A DNA stretch of 64,000 nucleotides, taken from positions 634,918 to 698,917 of the forward strand of contig NZ_JAFEUM010000001.1 in assembly GCF_016900875.1 (NCBI RefSeq). Direction: 5' to 3'. The notes below the pieces were generated by a model, which saw only the letters and a program-made list of their open reading frames with translations, had not been told where the DNA came from and did no database searches. A program made the translations under genes and the position numbers. This document shows positions 26,535 through 35,503 of the stretch, one piece after another (the first letter of the stretch is position 1; each line of letters opens with the position of its first letter). The DNA is from Vibrio ulleungensis. GTDB taxonomy: Bacteria > Pseudomonadota > Gammaproteobacteria > Enterobacterales > Vibrionaceae.

Positions 26535-26581
26535 TTGGGATTGTGCCAAGTGTTAATGCACAAATAGCTTAGGTTGCAAAC

Positions 26582-28945
26582 TCACGACTCCCACATTTCA
26601 GGCCAATAGCGATAGACGCAGTGGCCATGCTCTTCTAAGCGTTGCTGAGCTTTGGCTAAATAATCGAGACTTTGCTGCTTCGCTTGTTGTTGATCGCCTA
26701 CCAATAGGGTGTAGTGGTTGGTGGCCACTTCTTTACCGGTAGAATCTTTAAGCGTTAATTGCACTTCAAAGTCACCTTTTGCATCACTTGGTAACACCCA
26801 TTTGATTGGTTGAAGGTTTGACGCCGAATCGGCATCAACATCCACCATGATTGAGCCTTCACACTCAGTATTTTGATCTTGATAACGGACCGTCCATTCT
26901 AATGAAAGTTCAGGGTAATCACGTTGGTAGTCGTTGACAATCCATAGGTTGGCTTCAAACGGTTTACCTGCTTGCCAACGTCTTTTTGAAAACTCGAGAC
27001 TCGGAAGCAAAGGTTGATAGGTGCGCTTCAAGTAGTCGTAACTGACTTTCTTTTCACCATAGAAATCAACCACGCCCCATTTGATGTCTGGCACATGAGT
27101 GATGAAATGGCATAGCGCAACACCGCTCATTTTTGGTTTGCGGCGTCTATAGGTTTCTAGTGCAAACTGAATCACCGTCCCTTGGGCTATTTGGGTTGCT
27201 TCGACAAACTCTTCCAATGAACCCATTTTGTAGTCGTTAAACACTTCAAAGTTTAGGTTAATTAAAATATCGATGTCGGCCCAATGATAGGCCCAACTTG
27301 GCCCCATTGGCCAAAGCTCGTCATTTGGAATGAATTTTTTTAGACTGTCGATGGACGGTGCCGATGCTGCCGTTAGTTCAGGAATAATGCAGCAGTCTAA
27401 AGACGGGTAATACTCTTCCATAAACTCCGCACCACCTTGATAATAGTGCTCATTGGCGTGAATGGACTCATGAGCTTTGAACCCCATATTTTGCGCAGAC
27501 TCTGAGCTTAGTGGTGATGCAAGACCATAAGGTGTATTGGTATATTGTGCTACCGCCTCACCGATGACTTCCATCAACGCTTTGTTGCCACTCTCTTCAT
27601 GTGCGCCAGAGAAAAACACTTCCTCACCGCCCATCCAATAGATGAGAGAGGGGTGGTTGCGACGCTGCTTTACGGTTTCAATACACTCGTGAAGAACGCC
27701 ATTTACAAAGGTTTCGTCGCTCGGATAGGCTTGTGTCGCCAAGGTGAAATTAGTCCAAACGGTGATACCCAGCTCATCACAGATGGAGTAGAAATCTGGG
27801 ATTTCTGGCGGGTGCCAACCAAAAATACGCAAATTGTTGATGTTGGCTTCTCGGACCATTTGCAAGCGGTCTTCATATTTTGCAAGGCTATTTTGACCGT
27901 AAAGGAAAGATGGTTGACCACCCCAACAAGCAGAGCGCAAAAAGTGTCGTTTTCCGTTAATGTAAAAAGTCCAAGGAAACTCTGCCTCTTCTCGGCTGTA
28001 ACCAGGATTGTAATCCATAACTACTTCTCTAAGGCCGATGGTTTCTTGGGTTAGATCCATCTCTGCGCCATCTTGAGAAACTTGTACTTCAAGCGTATAC
28101 AAGTTTTGCTCGCCCATGTCCCAAGGCCACCAGAGTTTTGCGTCGTCAACTTCAAGTGTCATTTCCACTTGGTTTTCACCCGGTGCAACCACGGTTTTTT
28201 GCTCGGTATACAAGGTGTGAGTGTTGCAGTTTTTTCCTGTTAGTGATGAATTAACGATAACCTCTTGTGAGGTATTGGAATGGTTTACGACAGTATAGAT
28301 GGCGCTGACTTTAGCTTGAGCATCGCCTAACACTTTCACATCAGTGCGAATGTCTTTAATACGGACTTTGTCTGTAGCTTCGACTCTAACAGGGCGCCAA
28401 ATGCCAAACGGAACCAATCCAGAAAAATAATCACCAGAGAAGTTCACTTTTTTGCCACCACAGTTACGATAGTTCTTAGGTGGTGGATCCAGCTTAACCA
28501 TCAACATGTTGGAGCCGTCGCGCCAATCTGCAAAGCTCGCGACCTCACTAATATCAAATTCAAACTCTGAAAACATCCCTTCGTGACGGCCCAAGTAATG
28601 ACCGTTTAACCAGACCTCACAGCTGTAATCGACCCCTTCAAAAATAAGGCGAATGTGTTTGCCTTGCATTTCGTTAGGCAGTGCAAAACGCCTGCTGTAC
28701 CACCATTCGTAGTCCGCAGCCCACTTTGCTCTATGCATATTGCGACCAAAGTAGGGGTCGTCAATTTCGTTGGCACGATAAAGGTCGGTATACACGTCCC
28801 CAGGTACCTTGGCGAAGTTCCAGCTAAAGTGCGTGCCTTGATATTCCGCGGGGAGTAAATGCAACCCTTCCTTAACGCCTTGCTCCGGACGCATTCGCTC
28901 CATTTGCCAGCGTTTACCGCTGAGGTCTACGTTAATCCTTGTCAT
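26582..28945 (-). CDS. Glycoside hydrolase family 2, beta-mannosidase-like
   Basis: A 787-residue cytosolic enzyme (no signal peptide). The N-terminal GH2 sugar-binding domain shows WYSRRFALP, GVDYSCEVWLNGHYLGRHEG and GIWRPVRVEA; an Ig-like domain follows; the barrel begins near KRHFLRSACWGGQPS and has NINNLRIFGWHPPEIPDFY. Acid/base is probably Glu442 in YWMGGEEVFF, where the Asn normally preceding it is replaced by Glu441; the nucleophile is probably Glu523 in CIIPELTAAS. Overall order resembles beta-mannosidases. Substrate is unknown. It faces the RND operon and ends at the shared terminator; no transport gene is adjacent. Confidence 0.85.
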   Translation of the reverse strand: MTRINVDLSGKRWQMERMRPEQGVKEGLHLLPAEYQGTHFSWNFAKVPGDVYTDLYRANEIDDPYFGRNMHRAKWAADYEWWYSRRFALPNEMQGKHIRLIFEGVDYSCEVWLNGHYLGRHEGMFSEFEFDISEVASFADWRDGSNMLMVKLDPPPKNYRNCGGKKVNFSGDYFSGLVPFGIWRPVRVEATDKVRIKDIRTDVKVLGDAQAKVSAIYTVVNHSNTSQEVIVNSSLTGKNCNTHTLYTEQKTVVAPGENQVEMTLEVDDAKLWWPWDMGEQNLYTLEVQVSQDGAEMDLTQETIGLREVVMDYNPGYSREEAEFPWTFYINGKRHFLRSACWGGQPSFLYGQNSLAKYEDRLQMVREANINNLRIFGWHPPEIPDFYSICDELGITVWTNFTLATQAYPSDETFVNGVLHECIETVKQRRNHPSLIYWMGGEEVFFSGAHEESGNKALMEVIGEAVAQYTNTPYGLASPLSSESAQNMGFKAHESIHANEHYYQGGAEFMEEYYPSLDCCIIPELTAASAPSIDSLKKFIPNDELWPMGPSWAYHWADIDILINLNFEVFNDYKMGSLEEFVEATQIAQGTVIQFALETYRRRKPKMSGVALCHFITHVPDIKWGVVDFYGEKKVSYDYLKRTYQPLLPSLEFSKRRWQAGKPFEANLWIVNDYQRDYPELSLEWTVRYQDQNTECEGSIMVDVDADSASNLQPIKWVLPSDAKGDFEVQLTLKDSTGKEVATNHYTLLVGDQQQAKQQSLDYLAKAQQRLEEHGHCVYRYWPEMWES

Positions 28946-29439
28946 AGTTCAGTTTCCAATATCAGTTTGATTTCTATATGAATGTATAATTTAAATATAA
29001 ATCATTATAAAATGATCGTTGATGATCATGATCGCAAAAGGCAAGATTTTTATCGAAAACCCGCTGAGAGGAACCCCAAAAATTTTTTCTAGCTAGAAAG
29101 ACATGGTCGTACGACATAATGGGTGGAAAATGCATCGTAACAAAGATAGATAATTGATTACGTAATCAAACAATTAGCAATAGAATTAGCACAAGCTCAT
29201 ATACAAATCTTCAAAAAACGGTGATTAAATAGACGAAAACTAGCGTTCCAGTTCGACTAAATAATGACACTAAATGCATAACTTTAGTTGACCTACATAG
29301 AGCCTTTCCTATACTTTTTAATGAGTATAGAGACAACTTTCCGCACTTCTATGAGATAGGAGCAACAAGACTTCTGAGGAAGTGTAAGTTAATCAGCAAG
29401 ATAGCTGATTGTTGTTTTAGAAAAGGAAAACGTCAGGCT
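28946..29439. other. Divergent intergenic region between GH2 and EAL genes
   Basis: About 490 AT-rich bases. It holds ATCATT-ATAA-AATGAT (29001-29016 area), a perfect GTCGTACGAC palindrome at 29106-29115, and, in the EAL leader, two small hairpins (ACTTC-TGAG-GAAGT near 29371 and AATCAGC-AAGATA-GCTGATT near 29392). None matches a riboswitch I know; in particular no cyclic-di-GMP aptamer motifs are seen. Confidence 0.4.
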
Positions 29440-31953
29440 ATGATTAGGTTAATTCTGGTGTGTTTGGTTGTCCTCAGCCAGACTGTGATGGCCAAAACCA
29501 TTACGGTGACTGACACCTTCACAGAGGTGGGGTTAAATAATCCACTGTTAACTGCGGTGGGGACACCTAATGTGACCGCTCAAGATATGTATCTTAGCGA
29601 TCTTTTTAGCGCCAGTTTGTATGAACAATCGGTGTCACCTGACGACGATGGCTATTGGTACAAACTGAATATTCAAACCGACCAGCTCAGTCACTCTAAA
29701 GACTTAGTCTTAGTATTCCAAAACCACCTTTTGCAGCACCTCGATGTATTTTTATTCAAAGATGGCCAACTTCAAACCAGTAAGTCGCTGGGCATCAATG
29801 ACCGAGAACCTTTAACCTCCATCTACAAAGGCATGTATTTCCGCTTTACTGCCGACTCCTCTGAGTCCACCTCGGTACTTATTTATAAACAAACCGATGG
29901 TCCGGGCATTATGCCGCTTGTGATGATGGACGGTAAAAGCTTTACCGAGTATCAGGCAACGACCTACTTCCTTTGGGGAGGAGCGATCTGTGTATTAATT
30001 GCTTTGGTTATCTATAACAGTTTCGTATTCGCTTTGAACCGCCATAATCATCAATATGGTTGGTACTTGGTGTTTCAAGTCTTTATGTTGCTGAACTTTG
30101 CGCCGTTGTATGGCTTTGGTTACCTCATTTTACCTGAAGCAGTGTGCCATTGGTTAGCCAACCATATGGGTATTATGCACTTATTGGTACTCTGGAGTGC
30201 ATTGCAATTTGGCTATCACTTTCTTGAAACTAAGCGTTTTAGACCGCGCCTCGCTCGGTACATCAAGCACAGTTACTGGGTGTTTATCCCACTCATTTTA
30301 ATTGGGTTTTACATTACCAATTTACAACGAATGTTCATCACTGTACCGATGATCGGCATTGTGCTGTATATCTGTATTGGCAGCGCTGTTCATGCACTTC
30401 GTAAAGGCTATTTACCTGCATTTTATTACTTGTTGTCATGGGTAGGTATCTCACTAGGTGCGGTGGGTGGTTACCTTACTTACATAAATGTTCTGCCTCA
30501 AAATGTGTTTTTTATGCACGCCTTTTTGTTGGGTGCGTTGGCAGAGCAATTGTTATTGTCGGTAAGTTTAGGCGTTCGGTTGCGATTTCAAGAAAAAAAG
30601 GAGAAGCAGCATCGATTAATTGACCAAACTTTGGATATGCCCAATCAGAACTTCATTCAATCTTTACTCACCAAACAATTTGTTAAAACGGGAATAAAAC
30701 CCAATAGTGTTCGTATGGTGTTGATCCAGTTAGAGGGCTTAGACAATATCATTGGTACCTTGGGCACTGACCTTGTTACGCGCTCTACAGTACAGGTACT
30801 CGAAAACATGTCTGAGGAGATCTCGCAGCTTCCATGGCAGATCGATGTGACGCTCGACAAGAGTTATTTTGGGGTGTGTATTCCTCCTAATAAAACGCTT
30901 ATATACGTTACCGACGAAGAACCAATCGAAATGCAAGTACAAGCGTTACTCAAAATTTGGCATAACGAGATTGATAACAGTTGCTTTCTCTCTGATCTCT
31001 ATATTCGCGCTGCTACGGCTCGAATTGATAATAACTGGGATGAATTGCCGCATCTTCATCAAAAGGCTTATATGGCGGTTTTGGAGGCCAAGAAGGCCGA
31101 CAAAAGATGGTTGTCTTACAACCAAACCATGGCCAACAACGTGCAAAAACACATTGAACTGCTGCACGATTTGAAGGTGGCAATTGCGGCCAATGAGCTG
31201 GATGTATTTATTCAACCGCAAGTAGATTTAAACAGCAACCTTGTGGTTGGAGGCGAAGCGTTAATTCGTTGGAACCATCCCAAGTTAGGATCCGTATCTC
31301 CCGCCGAGTTTATCCCTATTGCGGAACAAAGCGGTTTGATTTACAGCGTGACTAAGTACGTTATCCAACGTGTTTTCTCCTGGGTTGCGACGCAGCCGCG
31401 AGGTATGCGCTTTTCGGTGAATATTTCTGCGTTGGATATCGAGCAAAAAGACTTCGTCCACTACCTAAAAAACATGCGCGACAAATATCGCGTACCTGCT
31501 GGTTGCATTACTTTAGAGATCACCGAGTCCTGCGAGATGGAAATGTCGCAAGATTGTATTGCAAAAATGATTGCCATAAAGAAACTAGGTTTTGCTATTT
31601 CTATCGATGATTTTGGGACGGGGTATTCATCGATGGCGTATTTGAGTCAATTGGACATTGATGAAGTGAAGGTAGATATCATGTTTACCCGCGGCATCGA
31701 TAAGAATTTTACCAATCAAACGATCGTAAAATCTCTGATTGGATTAGCCGCCGCGTTCAATGCGAATGTGGTGATTGAAGGTATTGAAAATGCCTACGAG
31801 AAACAGACGGTCAAAGCGTTAGGTGGGCGACTGGGGCAAGGTTTTCACTGGTCTGGCGCAATCCCTATGTTGGACTTTGAAACCAAGTATTCTCATCGAC
31901 TGCAGGACAGTCACGATGAAGACAAACAAACTGTTGCCTACCTTCATCGCTAA
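29440..31953 (+). CDS. Membrane EAL phosphodiesterase with 7TMR-DISM sensor and degenerate GGDEF
   Basis: An 837-residue sensor enzyme. Order: signal peptide (to about 18), periplasmic 7TMR-DISM extracellular domain (about 25-165), seven membrane helices (about 175-380), a degenerate GGDEF domain (about 395-560; the signature place reads SYFGVCI, so no cyclase), then an EAL domain. The EAL part has GGEALIRW (E606), the NIS, EITES and SIDDFGTGYSS motifs, a Lys in EVKVDI and VVIEGIE, so cyclic-di-GMP hydrolysis is expected. The periplasmic domain probably binds a carbohydrate-like ligand, linking motility or biofilm to nutrients. It is a single gene. Confidence 0.93.
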   Translation: MIRLILVCLVVLSQTVMAKTITVTDTFTEVGLNNPLLTAVGTPNVTAQDMYLSDLFSASLYEQSVSPDDDGYWYKLNIQTDQLSHSKDLVLVFQNHLLQHLDVFLFKDGQLQTSKSLGINDREPLTSIYKGMYFRFTADSSESTSVLIYKQTDGPGIMPLVMMDGKSFTEYQATTYFLWGGAICVLIALVIYNSFVFALNRHNHQYGWYLVFQVFMLLNFAPLYGFGYLILPEAVCHWLANHMGIMHLLVLWSALQFGYHFLETKRFRPRLARYIKHSYWVFIPLILIGFYITNLQRMFITVPMIGIVLYICIGSAVHALRKGYLPAFYYLLSWVGISLGAVGGYLTYINVLPQNVFFMHAFLLGALAEQLLLSVSLGVRLRFQEKKEKQHRLIDQTLDMPNQNFIQSLLTKQFVKTGIKPNSVRMVLIQLEGLDNIIGTLGTDLVTRSTVQVLENMSEEISQLPWQIDVTLDKSYFGVCIPPNKTLIYVTDEEPIEMQVQALLKIWHNEIDNSCFLSDLYIRAATARIDNNWDELPHLHQKAYMAVLEAKKADKRWLSYNQTMANNVQKHIELLHDLKVAIAANELDVFIQPQVDLNSNLVVGGEALIRWNHPKLGSVSPAEFIPIAEQSGLIYSVTKYVIQRVFSWVATQPRGMRFSVNISALDIEQKDFVHYLKNMRDKYRVPAGCITLEITESCEMEMSQDCIAKMIAIKKLGFAISIDDFGTGYSSMAYLSQLDIDEVKVDIMFTRGIDKNFTNQTIVKSLIGLAAAFNANVVIEGIENAYEKQTVKALGGRLGQGFHWSGAIPMLDFETKYSHRLQDSHDEDKQTVAYLHR

Positions 31954-32017
31954 TCTTAAAAGACAGTAAAATGCCGAGTGTTACTCACCAAAGAGAATAA
32001 AGCCTAAGTACAACTTG

Positions 32018-33217
32018 TTATGGCGTGTGTATTGCGCCATTGGGAGTGCGAGATTGAGTCCATTCTTGCACGCCCCAGTCCAAGTCAAATGTTTTTGCAA
32101 ATTCAACATCTAAGTCAACACCAATACCCGGAAGATCGGTTGGATACAAGTAACCATTATCGGCCTCAATGACACCAGGAAAGGCTTTGCGAATATTGTC
32201 ATTGGGTCCATCCCATTCCTGAATGGCAGAATTGGATAGTGCAATATTGAGATGTAAGTTAACGCTATGACCTATTGGGGTCATATCTTGCGGGCCATGC
32301 CAAGCCATTCGAACTCCATAATTTTCACATAAGTGAGCCAATTTTATTGCCGGCGTGATCCCGCCTATTTGGCTGATATGTACTCGCATAAAATCGAGTT
32401 GACGCTTCTCGACGATTTGTCGCCACTCCATAGGGTTATTAAACAGTTCGCCGATGGCAATTGGGGTTGAGGTTTGGTGCCTGATCATCTCTAACCATTC
32501 CGTTTGATGCGGTGGAAGCGGATCTTCGATGAAGTATGGTTTAAATTGTTCGAGGTCTTTGACCAATTGCAGTGCTTGGTTTGGGGTTAAACGCTCGTGA
32601 ATATCATGCAGCAACTCTACTTCGTATCCTAGCTTACTGCGTAAATGGGTAAACAGTTCGACCACACTGCGCATATAGGCTTTTTGGTCGTAGTACGCAC
32701 CCGGCGTTTGTGACTTGTTGATGTGGGGGATGGCTGCTTTTCCACCGTACAGTCCCATTTGGCAACGGATATGTCTGAAACCTTTGTCCATCAAAGCACG
32801 TACATTTTTTTCTACTTCTTCGGGCGTCGCGCCATCTGCATGATAGTAGACATCGATAGCGTCTTTGGCTTTGCCACCGAGTAGTTGGTAGAGAGGCATG
32901 CCCGCAAGTTTTCCTTTAATGTCCCACAGCGCCATATCGATGCCGCTCACGGCGTTATTCAATACAGGGCCATTTCTCCAGTATGCGTTGACCATCATCA
33001 TATTCCACAGGTCATTTATGTTACTGGCATCGCGACCAATCAGTAGCGGTTTTAGGTACTCTTCGATTACGTTCTTTACTGCTAACGGACGTTGTTGAAA
33101 GGTAGCACATCCTAATCCGTACACGCCTTGGTCGGTATGAACTTTAACCGCGATAAGGTTGTGATCTTTTGGGCGCGTGAGAATAACTTCGATGTCAGTG
33201 ATTAAGGTTGGTTTCAT
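32018..33217 (-). CDS. Enolase-superfamily dehydratase, ManD/RspA-like
   Basis: A 399-residue cytosolic enzyme of the mandelate racemase/muconate lactonising group. It opens ITDIEVILTRPKDHNLIAVK; metal ligands are expected in ELLHDIHERL, FIEDPLPP and IGELFNNP; later HISQIGGI and the ManD-type MAWHGPQDMTPIGHSVNLH are visible. Length and these motifs fit D-mannonate dehydratase (ManD/RspA), which acts on sugar acids with very different efficiency among members. Given the agar genes around, a role on galactonate- or anhydrogalactonate-type acids is possible but unproven. AAGGCACC precedes the start; it is divergent from a LacI regulator. Confidence 0.9.
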   Translation of the reverse strand: MKPTLITDIEVILTRPKDHNLIAVKVHTDQGVYGLGCATFQQRPLAVKNVIEEYLKPLLIGRDASNINDLWNMMMVNAYWRNGPVLNNAVSGIDMALWDIKGKLAGMPLYQLLGGKAKDAIDVYYHADGATPEEVEKNVRALMDKGFRHIRCQMGLYGGKAAIPHINKSQTPGAYYDQKAYMRSVVELFTHLRSKLGYEVELLHDIHERLTPNQALQLVKDLEQFKPYFIEDPLPPHQTEWLEMIRHQTSTPIAIGELFNNPMEWRQIVEKRQLDFMRVHISQIGGITPAIKLAHLCENYGVRMAWHGPQDMTPIGHSVNLHLNIALSNSAIQEWDGPNDNIRKAFPGVIEADNGYLYPTDLPGIGVDLDVEFAKTFDLDWGVQEWTQSRTPNGAIHTP

Positions 33218-33253
33218 TGTGGTGCCTTATAAAGTTAAAGTATAAAGGAGTTA

Positions 33254-33325
33254 TGAGAACGATATCATTTTGAGTTTAAGAAAAACCATCGATTGATGGT
33301 TGCGGTCTAAATGATAACGTTCTCA
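33254..33325. promoter_or_regulatory. Two LacI-type operators in the ManD-LacI divergent region
   Basis: TGAGAACGATATCA at 33254-33267 and TGATAACGTTCTCA at 33312-33325 are inverted copies of one 14-base site, 58 bp apart. The pattern TGAKAACGTTMTCA with a central CG suits LacI-family binding, and the spacing allows looping. The divergent LacI gene is the likely binder. Confidence 0.75.
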
Positions 33326-33413
33326 TTGGTGTGATAAAGATAGCGCTGTGCTATATTGGCGTCAATCAATAGGATCAATTGTCCTTCAATAATTGTGATC
33401 TCACGACATAGAT

Positions 33414-34439
33414 ATGGCCGTAAATAAAAACATAACGATCAAAGATATAGCGCGCGCAACAGGGGTGTCACCCGCAACAGTGGGCCGTGTGTTCTCATCT
33501 CCAGATATCGTCAAACAGAAGACCATTGATGTGGTTATGGCGGCAGCCAAAGAGTTGGGCTATCAACCGAGTCTTGCGGGTAAGGCATTGCGAACGGGAA
33601 AGAGCTACGATATTGCCATCATGTTACCTTTCGATCGCCAAGGCAGTTCAGCAACGATGGGCGCAGCACAATACGACTTGATTGCTGCATTTTCAAGTCG
33701 ATGTTTAGCCAATAGCTACAACATGAAACTGTTGCCATACACCTCGGCGTCAGAAAGAGACAAGGTGTTAGACGCCTATTTAACGACGTTTAACCCAGAT
33801 GCCTTCGTGATCACGCAGCTCGAACTGGATGATGGTAGGATCGCACGTTTGCAAGAGGGTCAGATACCTACAGTAGCCTTTGGTCTCGCTGATGAGGCTT
33901 CGTCAATGCATTGCTTTGATTTTGATAACTACGCCTTTGTGTTTGATGCCGTCAAACGTCTAGTGACTCAAGGCAGAACCAACATCGCCTTTGTTGTATC
34001 GCAAGAGTCTTACTTGCATTACATGCATCAGCTGAGAGGCTTTGAAGACGCTCAACAAACTGTCCAATCATCCAACAAAGCCTTGTTTAAGTTGATTAAA
34101 GTGGATGTTAGCAATGATAGCGCTACTCGGACTCGTTTACAGAAAGTGGTCCAAGAGTGCGATGCCATCATCACCATATCTCCGCATTTAGTGCATCAAA
34201 TTAAAAAAATTGCGGTATCTAACAACCGAACTATTGGTCAGGATCTGCTGGTGTGCTGTTCGACCGCAACGCCAAGTCTTTTGGAGATGCTGGATATTCC
34301 TATTGCTTGCTACTATCAGGATTTTAATCGGGCAGGAGAGACGCTTGCCCAGCTGGCGATTGAGTCGGCAACTGGATCGTCATCAGGTGTAAAACAAGTC
34401 GTGATTCCTTATGAATTCATGGAGCTACTCGCAACTTAG
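33414..34439 (+). CDS. LacI-family transcriptional regulator
   Basis: A 341-residue regulator. The N-terminal HTH reads ITIKDIARATGVSPATVGRVFS followed by a hinge helix SLAGKALRTGKSY; the periplasmic-binding-like ligand domain spans about 62-330 with DIAIMLPFDRQG. Note the unusual VGRV where most members have VSRA/VSRV. It should bind a sugar or sugar acid and repress the divergent ManD-like gene via the two operators between them. The ribosome binding site at this start is weak. Confidence 0.92.
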   Translation: MAVNKNITIKDIARATGVSPATVGRVFSSPDIVKQKTIDVVMAAAKELGYQPSLAGKALRTGKSYDIAIMLPFDRQGSSATMGAAQYDLIAAFSSRCLANSYNMKLLPYTSASERDKVLDAYLTTFNPDAFVITQLELDDGRIARLQEGQIPTVAFGLADEASSMHCFDFDNYAFVFDAVKRLVTQGRTNIAFVVSQESYLHYMHQLRGFEDAQQTVQSSNKALFKLIKVDVSNDSATRTRLQKVVQECDAIITISPHLVHQIKKIAVSNNRTIGQDLLVCCSTATPSLLEMLDIPIACYYQDFNRAGETLAQLAIESATGSSSGVKQVVIPYEFMELLAT

Positions 34440-34456
34440 TGGCAGTCAATCTCGAT

Positions 34457-35401
34457 TTAAAGGTCACTGCAGCATTCAGATATTAGCTCTCTTAGCCATT
34501 GGTGAGCGGAATCTTGTTCAAGCATGGCAGGCCATAGCATGCGATAGCTAACGGGTTTCATTTCAAAAGGCAGCGGTAATGGTTTTAGCGAATACCTCTG
34601 CGCCAACTGTTCAGCAAATATGGATGTCGAAACCAGCATCATATTAGTGTGTTGTGCGAGCAGTGCCGCGCAGTGAAAATCGGGTACTTTTGCTTTGTCT
34701 TCTATTCGATGGCCTAGTTCGCCCGCGACTCTATCCAGCAGCCAAAATTCGTTTTCTTCAACAAATATCCTGACAAGATCCGTTGCCAGAAACTGCGCAA
34801 CGTCCCAATTAGAGGCAGAAACGGGATAAGATTCGCTCACTAAACAGACGTGCCTATCCTTGTACAATTCCTTATTCGGTTGACCAGCCAAGTCAGAGAT
34901 GTGAAACGGAGATTGAGCTCGTTGGTCGGTGTCTCTAGCCGCGATGAGTAAGTCTAAATCTCCTTGATTAAGCTGGCTCAAACTCTCTTTAACCTTAGGA
35001 ACGATGCTGAGCTGCAATCCGGGCGCGCGCTGTCTCAGTTTGGGCATTAATCGCGGAATAATCGTTGGGAAAGCCGTTTCGCAGATACTGATGGTGAAGC
35101 TACGTTCGTCTTTTGCGGGATTGAAGGACTCTGGCAATAACATGATGTGTGAGTCGCGTAACCATTGACGAAGTGGTGTCTCCAGTGCTGCCGAACGTGC
35201 TGTAGGCGTAAGTCCACGTCCAGTTCGAATAAAGAGTGGATCGCCTAAAACCTCTCCGAGCTGCTCTCTAAGCTTGGTCAATTGTTTACTTACCGCAGAT
35301 TGACTCACATTTAGGCGCTCTGCGGCTCGACTGACGCTTCTTTCTTCGAGTAACGCCAGCATTAAACGCAGTAAATTGAGGTCGATATGGTCAAGCTTCA
35401 T
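34457..35401 (-). CDS. LysR-family transcriptional regulator
   Basis: A 314-residue regulator. The N-terminal HTH is canonical: DLNLLRLMLALLEERSVSRA, then AERLNVSQSAVSKQLTKLRE and DPLFIRTGRGLTPTARS. The effector domain starts near residue 95 (SFTISICETAFPTIIPRL). It is divergent from the Bcr-like MFS gene at 35504 and so likely controls it; NodD/LeuO-like members share this layout. GGAATATT precedes the start. It is convergent with the LacI gene, with an 18 bp gap. Confidence 0.92.
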   Translation of the reverse strand: MKLDHIDLNLLRLMLALLEERSVSRAAERLNVSQSAVSKQLTKLREQLGEVLGDPLFIRTGRGLTPTARSAALETPLRQWLRDSHIMLLPESFNPAKDERSFTISICETAFPTIIPRLMPKLRQRAPGLQLSIVPKVKESLSQLNQGDLDLLIAARDTDQRAQSPFHISDLAGQPNKELYKDRHVCLVSESYPVSASNWDVAQFLATDLVRIFVEENEFWLLDRVAGELGHRIEDKAKVPDFHCAALLAQHTNMMLVSTSIFAEQLAQRYSLKPLPLPFEMKPVSYRMLWPAMLEQDSAHQWLRELISECCSDL

Positions 35402-35503
35402 TTTAATATTCCATTTTGGAAATTTGTGAATGACAATAATTCAATATTATTCATATCGCAAGCTTGTTAGTATTCGCCCTGTACATTTTTGACGAGAATA
35501 CCC

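Noticed and set aside
29341-29439. Cyclic-di-GMP riboswitch upstream of the EAL gene
   Set aside because: Two small hairpins are present but the conserved aptamer blocks are absent.
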